Origin: Litomosoides sigmodontis
Lineage: Eukaryota > Nematoda > Chromadorea > Rhabditida > Onchocercidae
NCBI GenBank assembly: GCA_963070105.1
Contig: OY718803.1
Coordinates: 335,501 to 399,500, forward strand
DNA length: 64,000 bases
Direction of reading: 5' to 3'
Position numbers and translations under genes: made by a program. A model generated the notes under the pieces. That model saw only the letters and a program-made list of their open reading frames with translations. It searched no databases and was not told where the DNA came from. Below, piece by piece: positions 17,419 to 31,801 of the stretch. How positions within the stretch are numbered: the stretch's first letter is position 1; every line of letters begins with the position of its first letter.

Positions 17419-20400
17419 GTGCGTGAAATATCGCAACAGTTGTTTTTGAAATGAGTTCTGTTCAATTTTGAAGTTCCACTCGTAATTCAGTGTACGTGTA
17501 ACATTTTGATTAGAGAAATTGCGAAATTAGAATTTTTGAAAATAAGTCAAAACAATAAGCAATCACTGAACCACGAATTTCCTTGAAATAATATTTAACC
17601 GTAGCAGACCATTTTACAGCACCGTAATTTCTAGGAATCCGGTAAAATTATCCGGAAACGATTTAGTTACAGCATCGGTTAAGTCATCTAAACGAAAATT
17701 TTTCTATCACTAAATTTGTTTTTTTTACCGACTGCGATTCTGTTGCATTGTATAGGCTTACACTAAATTAATTTATTTACACCAAAATTTCGAAAAATTT
17801 TTAGATAAAGGAGAATTTTTTCCCGTACTTTTCCTTTTTCCCTCTTCCTTTTGGAACTTTTGCGAAATTCTCGATTAGTTTCTTTATTTTCCTTCTTTCA
17901 TTCCATCTGATAATTTAATTTTGAAATGTCCACGGAAAGGTTGAAGATGCAATACGCGAATTCAGAGATCTTTTCGGATGGAATAGAACTTAACAAGAAT
18001 TGCAGTTTCTTTGAAGGGAATTTCATTTCAATTCGTCGAATTCTAATCTTCAATTTTTCCTCAGCTTTGCATGTTTTAGCCTGATGTTCCTTCATTCACC
18101 AGATGTGTTGTTAATTGCAATAATTCATTAATTGACTCGTCCTTTTCAACTTCACAGTGCTGCAATCGTATTCCTCGAAATCAGCTCTACAGTAGTTCCA
18201 GTCGCATTTCTGTCTTACTGTATTTGCAGTTGTATCATTTGGTAGGCAACGGTTATTTTGCTGAAAGTGCAAGATATTTATTATGTAAATGTGCTTCTCG
18301 TGCACAAAGCAAATAATCAATATTCTTTGATTAGATTCTATTCTTTTTGAAAAGTTTCCAGGAAAAGAACTTTTATTTTGATTGTAATAAAAGAAAAAGT
18401 GAGTTGATCGACTAGTGTACTTATGAAATGTTGCAGTTCTTACAAGCGCTACTTTGATATCGTAAGAAAATAAATTTTGGAATTTGATTTAATTTTAGGT
18501 GTTCACTTTGCTAGACTCGCATTCAAGAAAAAAGAAAAAAAATTCGAGGAGTATTGAATTTTAGAGTTCTGTAAAATTTTTCATCCGAAAAATATTTTGC
18601 TTTTCGACCGATTAGAGTTATTCATATAAAGCTTAATTAATACGATTGCATAATTATTGCAGGAAGATTAGGAACGGACCAATTGACTTTACTGCTGTTC
18701 TTGACGAATTTAGAAAATTTCAACTTAATGATAAATAAGGAGAAGGAAGGGAAGAACTAAACATGCCAAGTTAATAGAAAAAGGCCGTGTAGGGTGTTAA
18801 ATCTATAATTATTTTAATCAAATTCGTCATCATCTCATCGTTAAACTATCAATATTGTTAAACGATCCTCCACGCATCTATTAGATGGGAAGTATAATTG
18901 ATTCCATTTCCATTTTCTCTGGGAGGAAATTTTTGTTGTTAAAGGATTGCCGATGAAATGAACGGTTAGTGCGGTCGGTCAATGCTTTCCAATAGCTTCA
19001 TTTTCGGCTCATTTATTCATCAAAACCTAAAATTTATTTCCATTTTACATCAGAAATACATTAAGATTATCGTTTTCACAAATGTTTCCAAGCATGCAAA
19101 GAACGGAGAAGATATCACTCTTCAATTAATAGCTTCACAAGTTATTACCTTTTTCATTCCTTCCCTCCTTCCTTTCTCTGCCCTCTCTTCTCCTTTCCTC
19201 CGTTCCTTTCTCTTCAAACAGGTAATTTCCTACCACTTCTTCCTAGGTTCTCTTTCAACATTACCGACTGATTCCTCCGATCTTAACACCTGTAAGAATG
19301 AGATAATATACTCAAATTATATGCACTCTATTGAATAATGCAATAAGCGTTTCATTAAGCGTTTCATAAAAGGGAAAAGGCATATTTTTACCTTTTTAAT
19401 TTTAATTAAATTTTGTAATGTTCATAGTAAACTGGGCATGAAAATTTGCGCACCTTAAAATGGTCGAATAACATCAAGGATAAGATATGGGAAAAAATTA
19501 AGAAAAGATGTTAGAAAAGTTTTGGCTAAATTCTTTTCATTACTTTTTCACACATATCGCTGCGTTTTGTGTTTTATATTGGCTAATTGCAAGATAAAAT
19601 TTTGAAAACAAAAAATAAAGAGGACGATTGTCCTGATTTTTTTGCGCCATTGCATCTTTCAACAATATTTTTCATCTGTTTTTGAGTTTTTCGAACCTAT
19701 CAAATAGAGTGCGGAAAAAGGGAAGAAAAGAGAAAGAGGAAATGAAATTTCTGTAATTAAAATGAAAAACTATTGGAAAAAAATTTTGCTCCTTAATTTA
19801 TTAGAATTAGTATGAATAATAGTAACGTGATATCTTTATATCTTTCACATACATACATGCCTATCTCATACCTTAATTTTGTTGCAATTAAAATTACATA
19901 AATTGCAGGGGCAAAAGATGTGCCGCTTCATCCTTTCATGTTCCACTTATATCCTTCTTCAATAACAAGTTGGCGAATGTGGTCGAGATTTTTGAAGAAA
20001 ATAAAATTTACAAACATTCTGGAAAACTTGTTTCTTTTCACTCATTAATAGTTGTACACATACACTCTCAACGAACCTATTATTTTTCTTGAAATTTAAA
20101 ATATTCCCAAGACATTTCAAAGTTGATGCTCTTTCTTGAAACTCCGAGCCAATCGTTTCGTTCAACTACTGTTGACCAGTCAGCTGTTCTCTTTCATTTT
20201 GAAAAATGCTCGATAAGGGAAGTGACAGCAGTGAAGTGAATGTAATAAAAATATATGAAAATGAAAGTAAATATCGAATGCTGAAATAAAATCAAAGTAA
20301 TCGGCAGAACTTGGACATAGCGAAAAGGAATATTTTTTAACTTAATGAAATTATGCCTGCCGCTTCGTCGTAGTTCTGATAGTCCGTTGATAAAAAAGCA

Positions 20401-23103
20401 AATTTCGTCTAATCCTTAAATTAGATCATTAAGTTCTGAAAATGAGCGTTCTGTAAAATTATTTTACAATTTATTTTTGAATATCTGATTCCTCATTGAT
20501 GCTATCTTCCGTCCCTTACGGTCAATTGTGTAGATTGTAGAGTGTTTTAGCAGAAGATTACGAAACGTTATTATTAAGTAGTTTGAGCATAAAGTTTGCT
20601 AAATAGAGGTTAAAAACTGAAATTAAAAATTAATGTTTCTTTTTTCTCATTTTTCCGCTTTTTTAGCAGAACCTTTTTTAGCAAACTAAATTTGCCGTTA
20701 TGAAGTTAGTTCATTCACGACATCAAACTTCCACTATCACTAGTAGCAAAGAATAGTAATAACGATTAATAATGATAATAATCAACAATAATGACGGTAA
20801 TAAATAATAATAATGATGGCCATCAGTTGCTTGTGCATTTGCTAATACTTTCAGTAAATAAAACATATATATGCAAAAGTGACCATTTAGCCTCTTTGCA
20901 AATAATTGTTCTCTCATCCAATTTCCCTTCCCTTTTTTACATTCATTTTGCTCATTTTTCGCTCATAACAATATTTTCAGTTTAGCTAATTTGAAATTAA
21001 ACAAATGCGACTATTGAGATGAAGCAATTGGTTTGCCTGTTAACCAGGAAATACTAGAAAATATCAATGATATGTGACGCAATTCGTTGGTCTTTATGGA
21101 ATATACGTAGGAGAAAAGAGCTGAATAAAGTGCCAGTAAGGGTGGTAACGTTACATACTTCATGTTGCAAAAAAAATGTGTGTAATTTCAAAGAAATAAA
21201 ACGAACAAATCGATTCATTAATTAATTCAAAGTTTACATTTCGATGGAAGCAGAAATTAAGTTTCATTTTTCATTAAGCTCAACTGAAAATTTTGTTTCG
21301 AACTAAAATAGCAATCCATTCAAACTTAGCCCATTTTAATTGCCTCAGACATTTGATAGCTTGCTAAAAATGCTACTTAACTTCATTTTATGAATTACAA
21401 AAATTGAAATGATTTACATCAATGTTTCTTGTTAATTGATATCTTAGATTAAACTTTGAGCTTGACCCTAATGCTGTTGTAATTGCCCCAACAACTCCTA
21501 GCATTTCAAATTAATTCACTCTCTTTTGATAATAAAATACATAGCAATGGTTGATATCTGCCTGATCGCAACTCTACTTCATCGCTGTACGAATTGATGG
21601 TTATCTTAAAGGTGTAAATAGCGCTAACAATCATTAGCACTTGTTCATATATGCTAACAGTCGGACAGAGGGACATAAGCTAAGTCAAACTGTCATATGT
21701 GCATATGTGGCACACATTAAAGCTATCTCAATAATATATTCGATACCTGAATTATTTGGATCTCACATTAGCCGCAACATTGCATTACATCACGTACGAC
21801 TTCTCAAAAAATATTAGCAAAATTTTTTCTCTTTCTTCATGTGCACGATCACTTTCATATTTACACTAACATCCAAAAGCTCGGAAAATTTTACGAAATT
21901 TAACAACCTAATTGCATCATTGTCACTTTGAAGCGGAATGGATATTTATGATGTTTCCTTTAATCGACGGAGAGAACTGAATATTGAATATTGATTTACC
22001 TCACAGCGCCTCACAGTGAAACATCAAATGGAAAAATCAGAAGAAAACGAGAGATGAAGAGACCGAGATGTGTGTGTAATTTAACCCATCGTACTGCTAA
22101 AATGTTAGGCAGGTACAGCAGTAGTGGCTGGCTACATTATTGTTTTACACAACCACTGCAAATATTGTATTCTTCTTCCCAATACCACTGCTATTAATTT
22201 CGTTAAAATCATTTGAAAACATATTGAAACATTTTTGACAAAAATTCTCGAAACAACTTGAAGATATCCGTTTTCAAATTGAAAAAAAATTAAATCCCTC
22301 CTATGTGTGCCCCAATAGTAGCTAATTCAGTGCACAGATTGGAGGTAATGTTTTGGAATACTTAAGATACAAATTTGACATGGTTCATTATTAGGTAGAA
22401 AGCAGTGACACGAAAAGAATTCTCAAAATCAAAAAGAGAAAAGAAAAATTACCATTTGATAAAATGTGAAGCAATCAAAAAATGTGAATATTTAAATTTT
22501 TATACAAACAAATTACTCAGTTTTTTGTTTCACAGTACATAAATTAATACTTTATGGCATCAAAGACCATCAATATGTCACATATATATTTGAGATGACA
22601 TGATAATATGAAAGAAATGGACAGAAATCATAATATGCTTTTTATCAAAAATAATAGAAACGCGCAATGATTTCCATCGGATTGATTATTCAAGCATATG
22701 AAACGATATACACAGGAAGCACAGTAAGGGAGAAATAAAGCTTTAAAAAGACGGTTAAGAAATGATGGAGAAGGAACCACGAATTTATTCCAATTTAAAA
22801 TTTCATAAAATATTGCTCAACTTTAAAGCCTTTATCACATTTGAACTTTTTTGGCTTATCCATAGTACAAGGCACGACACATAAAAAAAATTTCTAAACC
22901 TGAAACGAAAATTTTAATTTGAAAAGTGCAACAAAGTGAAAAATGGTTAAAACAGAAGACATATTATAATAGAATTTGAAGTCATAATCTTCTCCGAAAC
23001 CTCAAAATACGAAAAGCCAGCAAAGAAATATCCTTTCCATCAATAAAAAAGGAAATACCAGTCATACAATAGATAGGAAAGCCTGACATTGACAGCAAAA
23101 TTT

Positions 23104-23188
<85 letters not shown>

Positions 23189-23569
23189 GCTGTTGGCTCT
23201 TGTCAATTATATTATACTATGTAAAATATTATTCTTACACTTTCAAAAAAAAAACGTGCAATATTAAATTATCATTTCAACGTGCTAAACACGACTTCCC
23301 AGAGAGCTGTTTTACTTGTTTCTGCACAATCAAGTTTACATATGGATTTTGTTAAAAATCAACTTACAATTAAATCCTACTAATTAATAAACTCTACTAA
23401 TTGCAACCGGAAGGTTTACAAGTTGAATACGCAAAATTCTTAACCTTTCTACTTTCTTCCGTATACCATTGATCACAGCAAATAATTGCCAAAAAGGTGT
23501 TTCGTTGATGTGGAAACGTTGATGAAATTTCGTTGATGAAATAAAAGTGTCAAATTAAACTGGAATTGC
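17419..23569. other. 6.1-kb convergent intergenic region between ceh-2 and rme-8
   Basis: No supported gene on either strand. It contains an imperfect AAT tract near 20755-20818 and a long TA array near 23106-23185. Open frames reach about 118 codons (18982-19338) but lack domains or splice logic. Confidence 0.55.
23106..23185. repeat. (TA)n microsatellite, about 80 bp
   Basis: Perfect alternation of A and T, 385 bp past the 3' end of the rme-8 coding region. Confidence 0.97.
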
Positions 23570-26500
23570 TTATCCGTCATCCAGTTTTTTTGAAGAAATA
23601 GGAGGCGGTGTGAAATTTGTAGAAGGCGGTGTAAACATTCGTTCAGTTAAGTAACCGGCAATACCTGATGAAGCACCTAAAATTAAAATTTGAATATAAT
23701 GTTTAGATTTTTAAAATACTGTCACCAAAATTCACAACTAATTGTACCGCCACTTCGATATGCTCACCATTATTTCCGGAAAATACAGTCACTTTTATTT
23801 TCACCTGTAATGGCATGCACATTGTTCGCTGGTATGAAAAGATCATGTCGCTGATCCTTGTATTGCGCCCATATAGAAGATTCACTCAAAATTTCCGCAA
23901 TTTTAGCACCATACTGTAAATCCAACGAAACATTTTTTAACGCACCAACTATTTCCGCTTTTGCTGCAGCAACACTATCGACACCTTAAAGAACGAGACA
24001 TTAGAAAATGTAAATTATCGTTTATAAAAACCGTGGTAAATTGATGAAACGGGGATTTAAAAAAAATGATTTATATTATTTCGAAAAATTACAAGCGATA
24101 TCAACAACTACTTAAATTCCTCCATATGGAGAAATGGAATATCATAAAAATGATAAAAAATGAGAAAAAAGTTCCCTAGAATAAATCTTACTCATATTAT
24201 TACAGACCTTTCATATTGTCACCAAGTAACTGCAACAAATATTCAACCATACCAGTAGAGAGCATCTGAGCAGCAAGCTCGTTGCAATTTCGTTTTAATA
24301 AACATTTTAGCGCATGCGCTGAATCTCTGATTAATGCTATAAAAACTCTGAGGAATTAAACCTACATCAAGCTTACAAATACTTAACTAACAAGAAATGG
24401 CTTGATTGGTATAATTGAACCGATTTCAAATTTATGCTGTCCACCAGATCGGTAACACACTGACAGAGTTCCCCTTAATCCATAAATTAGTTAAAAACCC
24501 AAGGTAGATAAGACCAGAAAAATTAAGGTAAATATCTCAAACCGACCTGGTTGTTGCTTCATCAATTTCATGATGCCTCCAATACAATTCAATTTAGCAA
24601 GTGAGTCAGCACAGTACTGAAAACCTTGTAGTTATATCACCATTTTGCTTGGTTAAAAGACGGAATTGAAAATATTCGAACCAAACATAGATCGAAAAAG
24701 TAAAAAAAAAAAGCGTAAAGAGACCGTATTTTCAGCAAGATGTGAAAGGATAATAATCGTTGAATGGGAAGCATGATTAGTCGACGACGACATTAATGCA
24801 CAAAATTGAGGTAAATATCCTTGCGCTGGAAGCTGAAAAAATACCTTGCGTTTTGCTATCCATAATCTATTTAGTACGCCTTAAATTACAGTTTACGATT
24901 GAAAGGAGAATGGCCTAATCTTTCTTCAACAAGATATTATTTGTGTCGAATGTACAAGTGCGTGAAATGATGCAAAAACATTGGCAAAAATACCTTTTCC
25001 ATGGAGCAAAGTATTAAATCTGTCACAAAAAACAGAAGAGAAAAAATCACTCAGCGCTGTCAGATTTTCCAAATTATTTAATTACTTCAAAAGTCAGACC
25101 GAAGGAGGAAACTCTTACGAAATCATTAAAATATTTGAAATATATACGTGATTGGCAACAGTTGGATGATTGGAAAGCAAAGCAACAAATGCAGACGTAA
25201 TGGTGTTCATATCCGGTATTGGTCGTTCCATACATTCCAACACTTTTTCAACCAATTCAGCAGTAAATTGCTTCGGATGTCGAACCTGCCAAGATGGATT
25301 TGCGATAAAAAGTCGTAAAAAGACCCCCGCAATCACTAATTCATTGTCCATTACATCGGAATATGCACACTTTTCATCAGCTGCGCCCTAGAATTTAATA
25401 AGTTTCTGTGTCAAACAGAAATTCTGGAAATTTATTTCACCATGTCGTTCCATGATGTTTTGGTCCATTTTAACGTTAAAGAAGCATCTCAAACAAACAA
25501 TACAATAGTGCTTCCATGGTCATAAGGACACAATGGACAATCATCGTTTCGTTCGACACAAAGTATTGCATCATAAAAGATGAATGAAGAAAGTACCATC
25601 TTCCATTTTGTGCAAGGATTCTGCAGATGCAGTGAACTGAGCTGGTTTAATTCTTGTAAAACAACATTCTTCACATTTGAGCGGATGGCACCATTCCAAA
25701 TTAACTCCGGATTTTCATGTGTGGAATCAAACATCGATAATCTATACTTAGCAAGAAATCAGAGTTTTTAAGAGTTTTTGAGAACGGTTGCAACTTCATG
25801 TTGCTCAAGTGGTACATACCGCTCGTTATTAATTGAAAATTTTTCAGCAAATAATTGACGAAAGTTTCCAACCCTAACAGTTTTAAAAAGCTTATCTGAA
25901 AAAACCACTCACGCCGTTTGCGGTGAATCTCTTAAAACGTCTGTAAAGATAGGTGGTAGGAAACGCATAATAAATCGTGACCATCTTGGTCCTGTCAGTT
26001 TATCTGCCTGCATTTTTGCCAACAACTCCGCGGCTAAGATACGCGTCGCTGGATCAAACTGATCGTTGAAAAATACGCTTAAAATGTGCAGTAGGCAGCC
26101 TAAAACAAAGTGGTACATGCAGAAGATCGATTGTAGTTTTGAAACCAAATACTGAAGTTCATCATAAATTATAATCTGAGTAATTACTGCTATCGGTTTG
26201 GTGAGGTTTCATTTTACACATGCATGCCTGTATGGGTATTAAATATGCATGGGATACTGGAAGATATTTATTTTACATTTACAGCGATAGACAAAACAAT
26301 AAACAAAAACAGTTCATATACGGGGAAGGTGAAGATACTTTAACCAAAAACGAAAATGTGCTTATTCTCTTATTCAATTGTTCACTGGTTAACCTTCGCA
26401 GTTACTAATGTTTCACGATTTATATTCCTTTAACATCCTGTTTCCATTATTTCCGAACGAAAGTTAAGATAAATCTTTAAAATCATTCTAAATACAATGT

Positions 26501-27312
26501 CTCATCTTTTTTATATGGATCAATAACACAAAGTTTACCACGTAAGCAATGCACTTGTCTAAAAAGAAACTTCAAACAAACCATATTCTAGCGACTCCTT
26601 CACGATCTTTGTATTTGACGCCAATGTAATCATCGTAGAAAGGACGGTTGGAATAACTGTAACTAATATTTTGGCAATCTTATGCAGAGATTAAATCATT
26701 ATTTCAAATAAATAACTTCGCACAATTTAATACTTTCTGTTCTGAAGTCCAATCGTTAAATGTTTTAATGAAAAGCTTTAACAGTTAATATTGTGAATAT
26801 TCAACATATCTTACACCACTGGACCTTACGTGCAGCAATATCTATCTCTACGAATATTCTGTAGTAAAAGCTCTATTAATTCTCGTAGTATATAAGCAGT
26901 TTTCTTACAGTGATCAACTTACAGCTATGATTCTGCAAAATTAAGGAAAACAACAGAGGTAACTGCGAAGAACCCGCAATGTCAGCGACACATTCGCGAT
27001 TTGAAGAGCTTAATGATATCAGCTGCAATTTTTGCGGCATGAATTACCATTACAAAACGAGATTGTCGTTCAATGAATTGACAACAAAAAAATACCGATT
27101 GAAACATATTCTCATTTAATTGTGCTGACATTAATAATTTGCAAGAAAAAATTTACTTTCAAAGCGATTCCTTGCAATTCTATAGATTCTTGAAGTTTAA
27201 GAAACGAAAATAATAATTTGTACTGTCCAATTAATAGGATTTCAAGACCTAAAAATGCACAAGGTGATGCTACACAGAAGTTTGTTCACAACACTTTTTC
27301 AACACAAAGTTG

Positions 27313-27385
<73 letters not shown>

Positions 27386-30300
27386 GATTTACCCATACCT
27401 GCATTTGCAGTAAGTAAATTGACAAGTGCTTGCAACGCCATAATAGTGTGCTGTAGAATCATATCCGACGAGGTGACAGCAGGCTCAATACACCAATCAA
27501 TCATTGTATCATTTTTTTTTTCATTTCCATCTTTTTCATTTTCAAATAACTGCCCAGCTTTTTCTTGCAAGAAATCCAGCAAATCCACACAAAATGTCTT
27601 TGGCTCCTAAAAGTGCTTCATTTTGTTTTATAAACAGGAGAAAAGATCTTTAAGTTAGTCCATCTCGTTAGCGCACCTTGCAAACCGATAACCAAAATAA
27701 AAGAAAATGAAATCCGACTACTTAATAAAAGAAGCAATCCATCCGAGCATAATGATACTACAACATTACCACAAAAATGCGATTGCAAAGTGGATATACC
27801 TGTATGTCGAAATTAGGTTGTTCATTGAAAATACGTATAAATATATCACCTATAATTAATTCCTTTTCATGAGCAGAAAGTTTGAATTCGCCACCAAATA
27901 GTTCGCTCTGTAAAAGATTTTCTTCGCCAAAATAAGAGCATTAGAGTGTAATAGTTCAATGCCGTAAAAGATTAAGAATTGTTATGAAAAAAACTCAACA
28001 ATTAAAAAGCATAACGCTGTTGATAACGAAGAAAGCAACAAAATAGAAATATACTCCATTATTCGTGAAGAAAGTATGAACAAACCGTATTGGAAGTCGA
28101 AGTGCGATGGTACTCGACAAATTCTAGTAATTCATTCCGTATACTATTATCCCAAATCAGATATGGGTCTTCCGTATTACTGTTCAAAATTTTCAACACC
28201 TGATATCAGAATTAAAAGTTTCGTTAACAAACTGAACAAAAATGTTACTATGCAAATTCTTACAAATTCCGTATATATAAACTCTTAAATTCTCACAAAA
28301 ATTAGGCTCTTACATGATCATTATCTTCAGACTGCTGTATAAGCCGGCATACATAAGGTGTAAGCATAGCTTTGAGACTTTTCTGCACACCATCATTATC
28401 AGGTGTTCCTCGCCGGAAACCAGCAAGACATGCTAATGCTTCGCATCCAGATCGTGCTAGCCTATTATGCAGTGATTGCTTATTTGTTTCTTCGCTGTGC
28501 TCCACTCCTATAATAATCCCAAATAAATACTCATAAATACAGCTTCATTCAAAGTTTCAATTTAAAAAAACTTCAGTCCGGCTCATAAAGTCTTCAATAT
28601 ATTGAAATTTTCCACGTGAAATAAAAGTTTTAAAAAGCTACTATATGTGAGGGAGTGCCTGCTACTATTAAAATTATAATATGTCTAGAGCAGAGTCAGA
28701 GAAGTTAACCTCCTTCATCGAGGGTATAATCGTATCGGAAAAGATGTGGGATCAACTGCCAGATAGCACCTGATTGGAAAAGCTGCATTTGAAGAATGGT
28801 ACAAACAGAAAGTGAACAGATGCATTCTGAAGCAGCACATGCAAGACGAACAACATGCTATAAACATAAATTCCCTTTAGAAGTTGTGAATTTAGCTCAA
28901 GTGCAATGACTGCAAAATCAGATCTTGAAAATCTTTGGATTTCCCAAGAGTTTTTAATATGTTTGAAACAAACTTTTAAAATAAATAAAAACTTACACTA
29001 AACTGTACAAGCCTACACACGTTACTGAACAAAGTTGGCATTTCCGAAATTTTCTCACGGCAAGCGTCGAACTGAGCAGCTATTCCAAAGCAGTAAAGCG
29101 AATGGATACAAACCTTAAATAAAAAAGTTTGCTCCAGAAATATCCCAAATATTTGTCAAAATAAATATTGGGAATAATCTGATTAACTTTCAAGATGCAG
29201 AGACACATAATCACCTGAAGCAACTGAAAATATTTAATTTTTCAACAACACCAAAATAAATATAACGAATGTCCACTTTCAACAGTAACCGAAATAAAAG
29301 ATTTTATTTTTGGCAATAATTCGGATACCACGTAGAATCTGTGGACTTATACCGAACTAAATACAGACCTAGTTTTCGTACTGGTAAAAGCAAATTAGAA
29401 CTAATAATAATTGATGAAAAACAATAAACATTGTACTTGCACTGCCACATCATCTTCATTCGAACTTAAATTGACCATTGGAGTACATCGCTCAAATGCT
29501 GCTAGGAGCGCCTAAAATAATTACTATTTTCTACTTTCTCTCTACCGAAAAATTTTTCCCCTCCAATAACTCAAGAATGTTCGTAGAAGTAGGAAACTAC
29601 ATGCAATTCTTAACCTAACTTTATGCAATTCTTAATTCATAGATATTTTTAGTATAATTCAAAAAAATTTTTAACGAATTTGACATTAATAAAGAACAAA
29701 GTGGATACCAATCATCATAACCATACATTTCATGTAGATACAATTACATAAGTATGAAAAATAACTTAAAAGATTTAAGAGTTCTTCTATTCCAAGCTAT
29801 GGCTCCAAAGTAATGAGCAAATTTCTTTAGTGCTAAAATAGCAAAAGAAGAATAAGTTCAAGCACTAACTTCCAAACCAGCATCACGTCTTAATTGCTCA
29901 GCATTTAAAGCAGAACTCATCAGAGTATAACGACACAACTCTACGGCAGCACCAAGTAATCGTCCGCCACCTTCCGTGAACAGCGCATCATCTTTCGACT
30001 CCAAATTTATCGTTTTAATTAACTGTCCGTAACCAGCGTATTTGTAAGGAGAAAGCACTGAACAAAAAGTTTGTGATTCATAAAAAACTTAAATTCAACA
30101 TTGGCATCAGTTATTCATACAATTTCAAACCATATCAACTAATTTCTATGTCAAAATCATAGGAAACAATTCCATATGTTAGCATTAGCATCAGTATGTG
30201 TCATAACCATTCAACATTCAACATGTGTCATAATCACTCAGCATTCAAAGTGTAAAAACATTAGTATGTTGGATTAACTCTATCCTAATTATATGCATAT

Positions 30301-31801
30301 CGGACAGTCTAAGTCAATATTCGCTCCCTCTGAATAAGCAAATAAACCTTCAGAATAATTCTTGTAAACGATCGACTGAGCTTGTAGGCACAAAATAACA
30401 CGATCCAAATCCGGTACAGTAGAATGATGCACATTCGATGTAAGTAATTCGTAAGCAGCTGTTATCTGTTCAAATAGCTCTCGACCATCAGGGTTTTTGT
30501 CCGGATGATACTTTTGAGCCAGCTTAAAGTAAGCTCGCCGAATCTCAGCTTTATTTTTCCATCTGAAAAAAAGAATTTCGGACCTTGAATCCTGGAACAC
30601 AAAACTTAATCAACAAACTTCCTTCTTCGGAAATTGGTAAGCCAATAGCATTCGCCGCATTGACGAACTGTATTGCATATTCAGATTACATTGGTCTCGA
30701 TTATGAAGAACAGCTTACGTAGTAGATTCATCGTTGGAAAGTAGTAGAACCGAGCATGCTTGTTCTAATGACATTGCAGGAGACTTTTTATCAATTTCAT
30801 CTAACCATGTTGCTAGACAGCAACGCAGAAACGTAACCTAAAATTGTACCTATGTGAACAAATATGAAAAAATGTTAAACTGTTTGCAACAGAAATATGA
30901 AGATGTCGAATACACATTATACATTCCCTTCAAATAAGGTAAACATGAATTTAGATTTTAAAAGTTAATTAAAACTATTTCGACATTGATGAAAAAAATA
31001 CCGGATCACGTATCGGCCAGGAAGGGAAGCGTTTAACGTTGCACAGCAATCGCAAATAGTATACATGACAAAACAACTCTCCTTCAAGCTGCGGATAATC
31101 AATGGCAGGGATGGGGCAATACTGATACAAAGCTTTAATGTTTGATGGGAGCCGAATGGAAAAGTCACTGATGTGTACAGCAATCCTTTCAATCATATGC
31201 CGTCTGGAATTACGAATATTACATGAAGATTTGTTCATTCTTATGGAATTTATGCTAGATTGTTTTTGCTTTGCTAAGTTTTCAAAATATGCTAATGGTA
31301 AAAAAATCAATTCCACTTTAACTTTATAGAAGTGAAGTTGCGGTCCCATTGAATGAATTTCATTCTATTTTATGTTTTTCCTATTTTATGTTCCAAAGTC
31401 GTTAGAATCCAAAAATGTAACTGGATACCTCATTTCATTATTCCATATAACTTCCGGATTATCAAATTCACCCAAAAAAGTCTGAGCGAACTTTTCAGCA
31501 CCGTATTCTTCCAGGTACAAAATTGCCGCTTCCGGAAGTAATGGACTCAGAATGCTGCGTGAAACAAATTCTGATTTTGCCTGAACAAATCATATGTCAA
31601 ATGTGATAAAAAATCTAAATAAATGAATAAAAAGTCTGATAAAGTCTAAAAAACGTCAAGAATTACCACAGCTGATCGAAACGCTTGCTTCATATGTGTA
31701 TAATGAAGGAATCGTGCAATTGGCAGTAAATTTGAGCCATTATACATGAGAACGAAGAAAAAGACACCCGAAAGGTATAGTCGTGACAGAAAAGGATTAT
31801 C
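23570..31801 (-). other. rme-8: rme-8 exon map, exons 26-49
   Basis: Exons (high-low): 26 31801-31667; 27 31580-31429; 28 31203-31002; 29 30837-30719; 30 30562-30348 (J domain); 31 30057-29870; 32 29511-29437; 33 29113-28997; 34 28857-28710; 35 28507-28314; 36 28199-28086; 37 27907-27800; 38 27606-27399; 39 27248-27157; 40 27022-26923; 41 26656-26582; 42 26099-25913; 43 25741-25597; 44 25387-25148; 45 24832-24725; 46 24616-24547; 47 24336-24208; 48 23984-23805; 49 23676-23570. Boundaries were chosen from GT/AG sites, reading phase and agreement with the family's known sequence. Confidence 0.85.

Noticed and set aside
18982..19338. 118-codon plus-strand frame in the ceh-2/rme-8 spacer
   Set aside because: Composition follows local T-rich sequence and there is no recognisable protein feature.
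26829..26899. Possible extra rme-8 exon on the minus strand reading [12 protein letters not shown]
   Set aside because: Exons 40 and 41 join directly with a strong GTAAGT donor and matching phase, and that join agrees with the family sequence. Adding this piece breaks phase or introduces stops. It may be a chance frame or a rare alternative exon.
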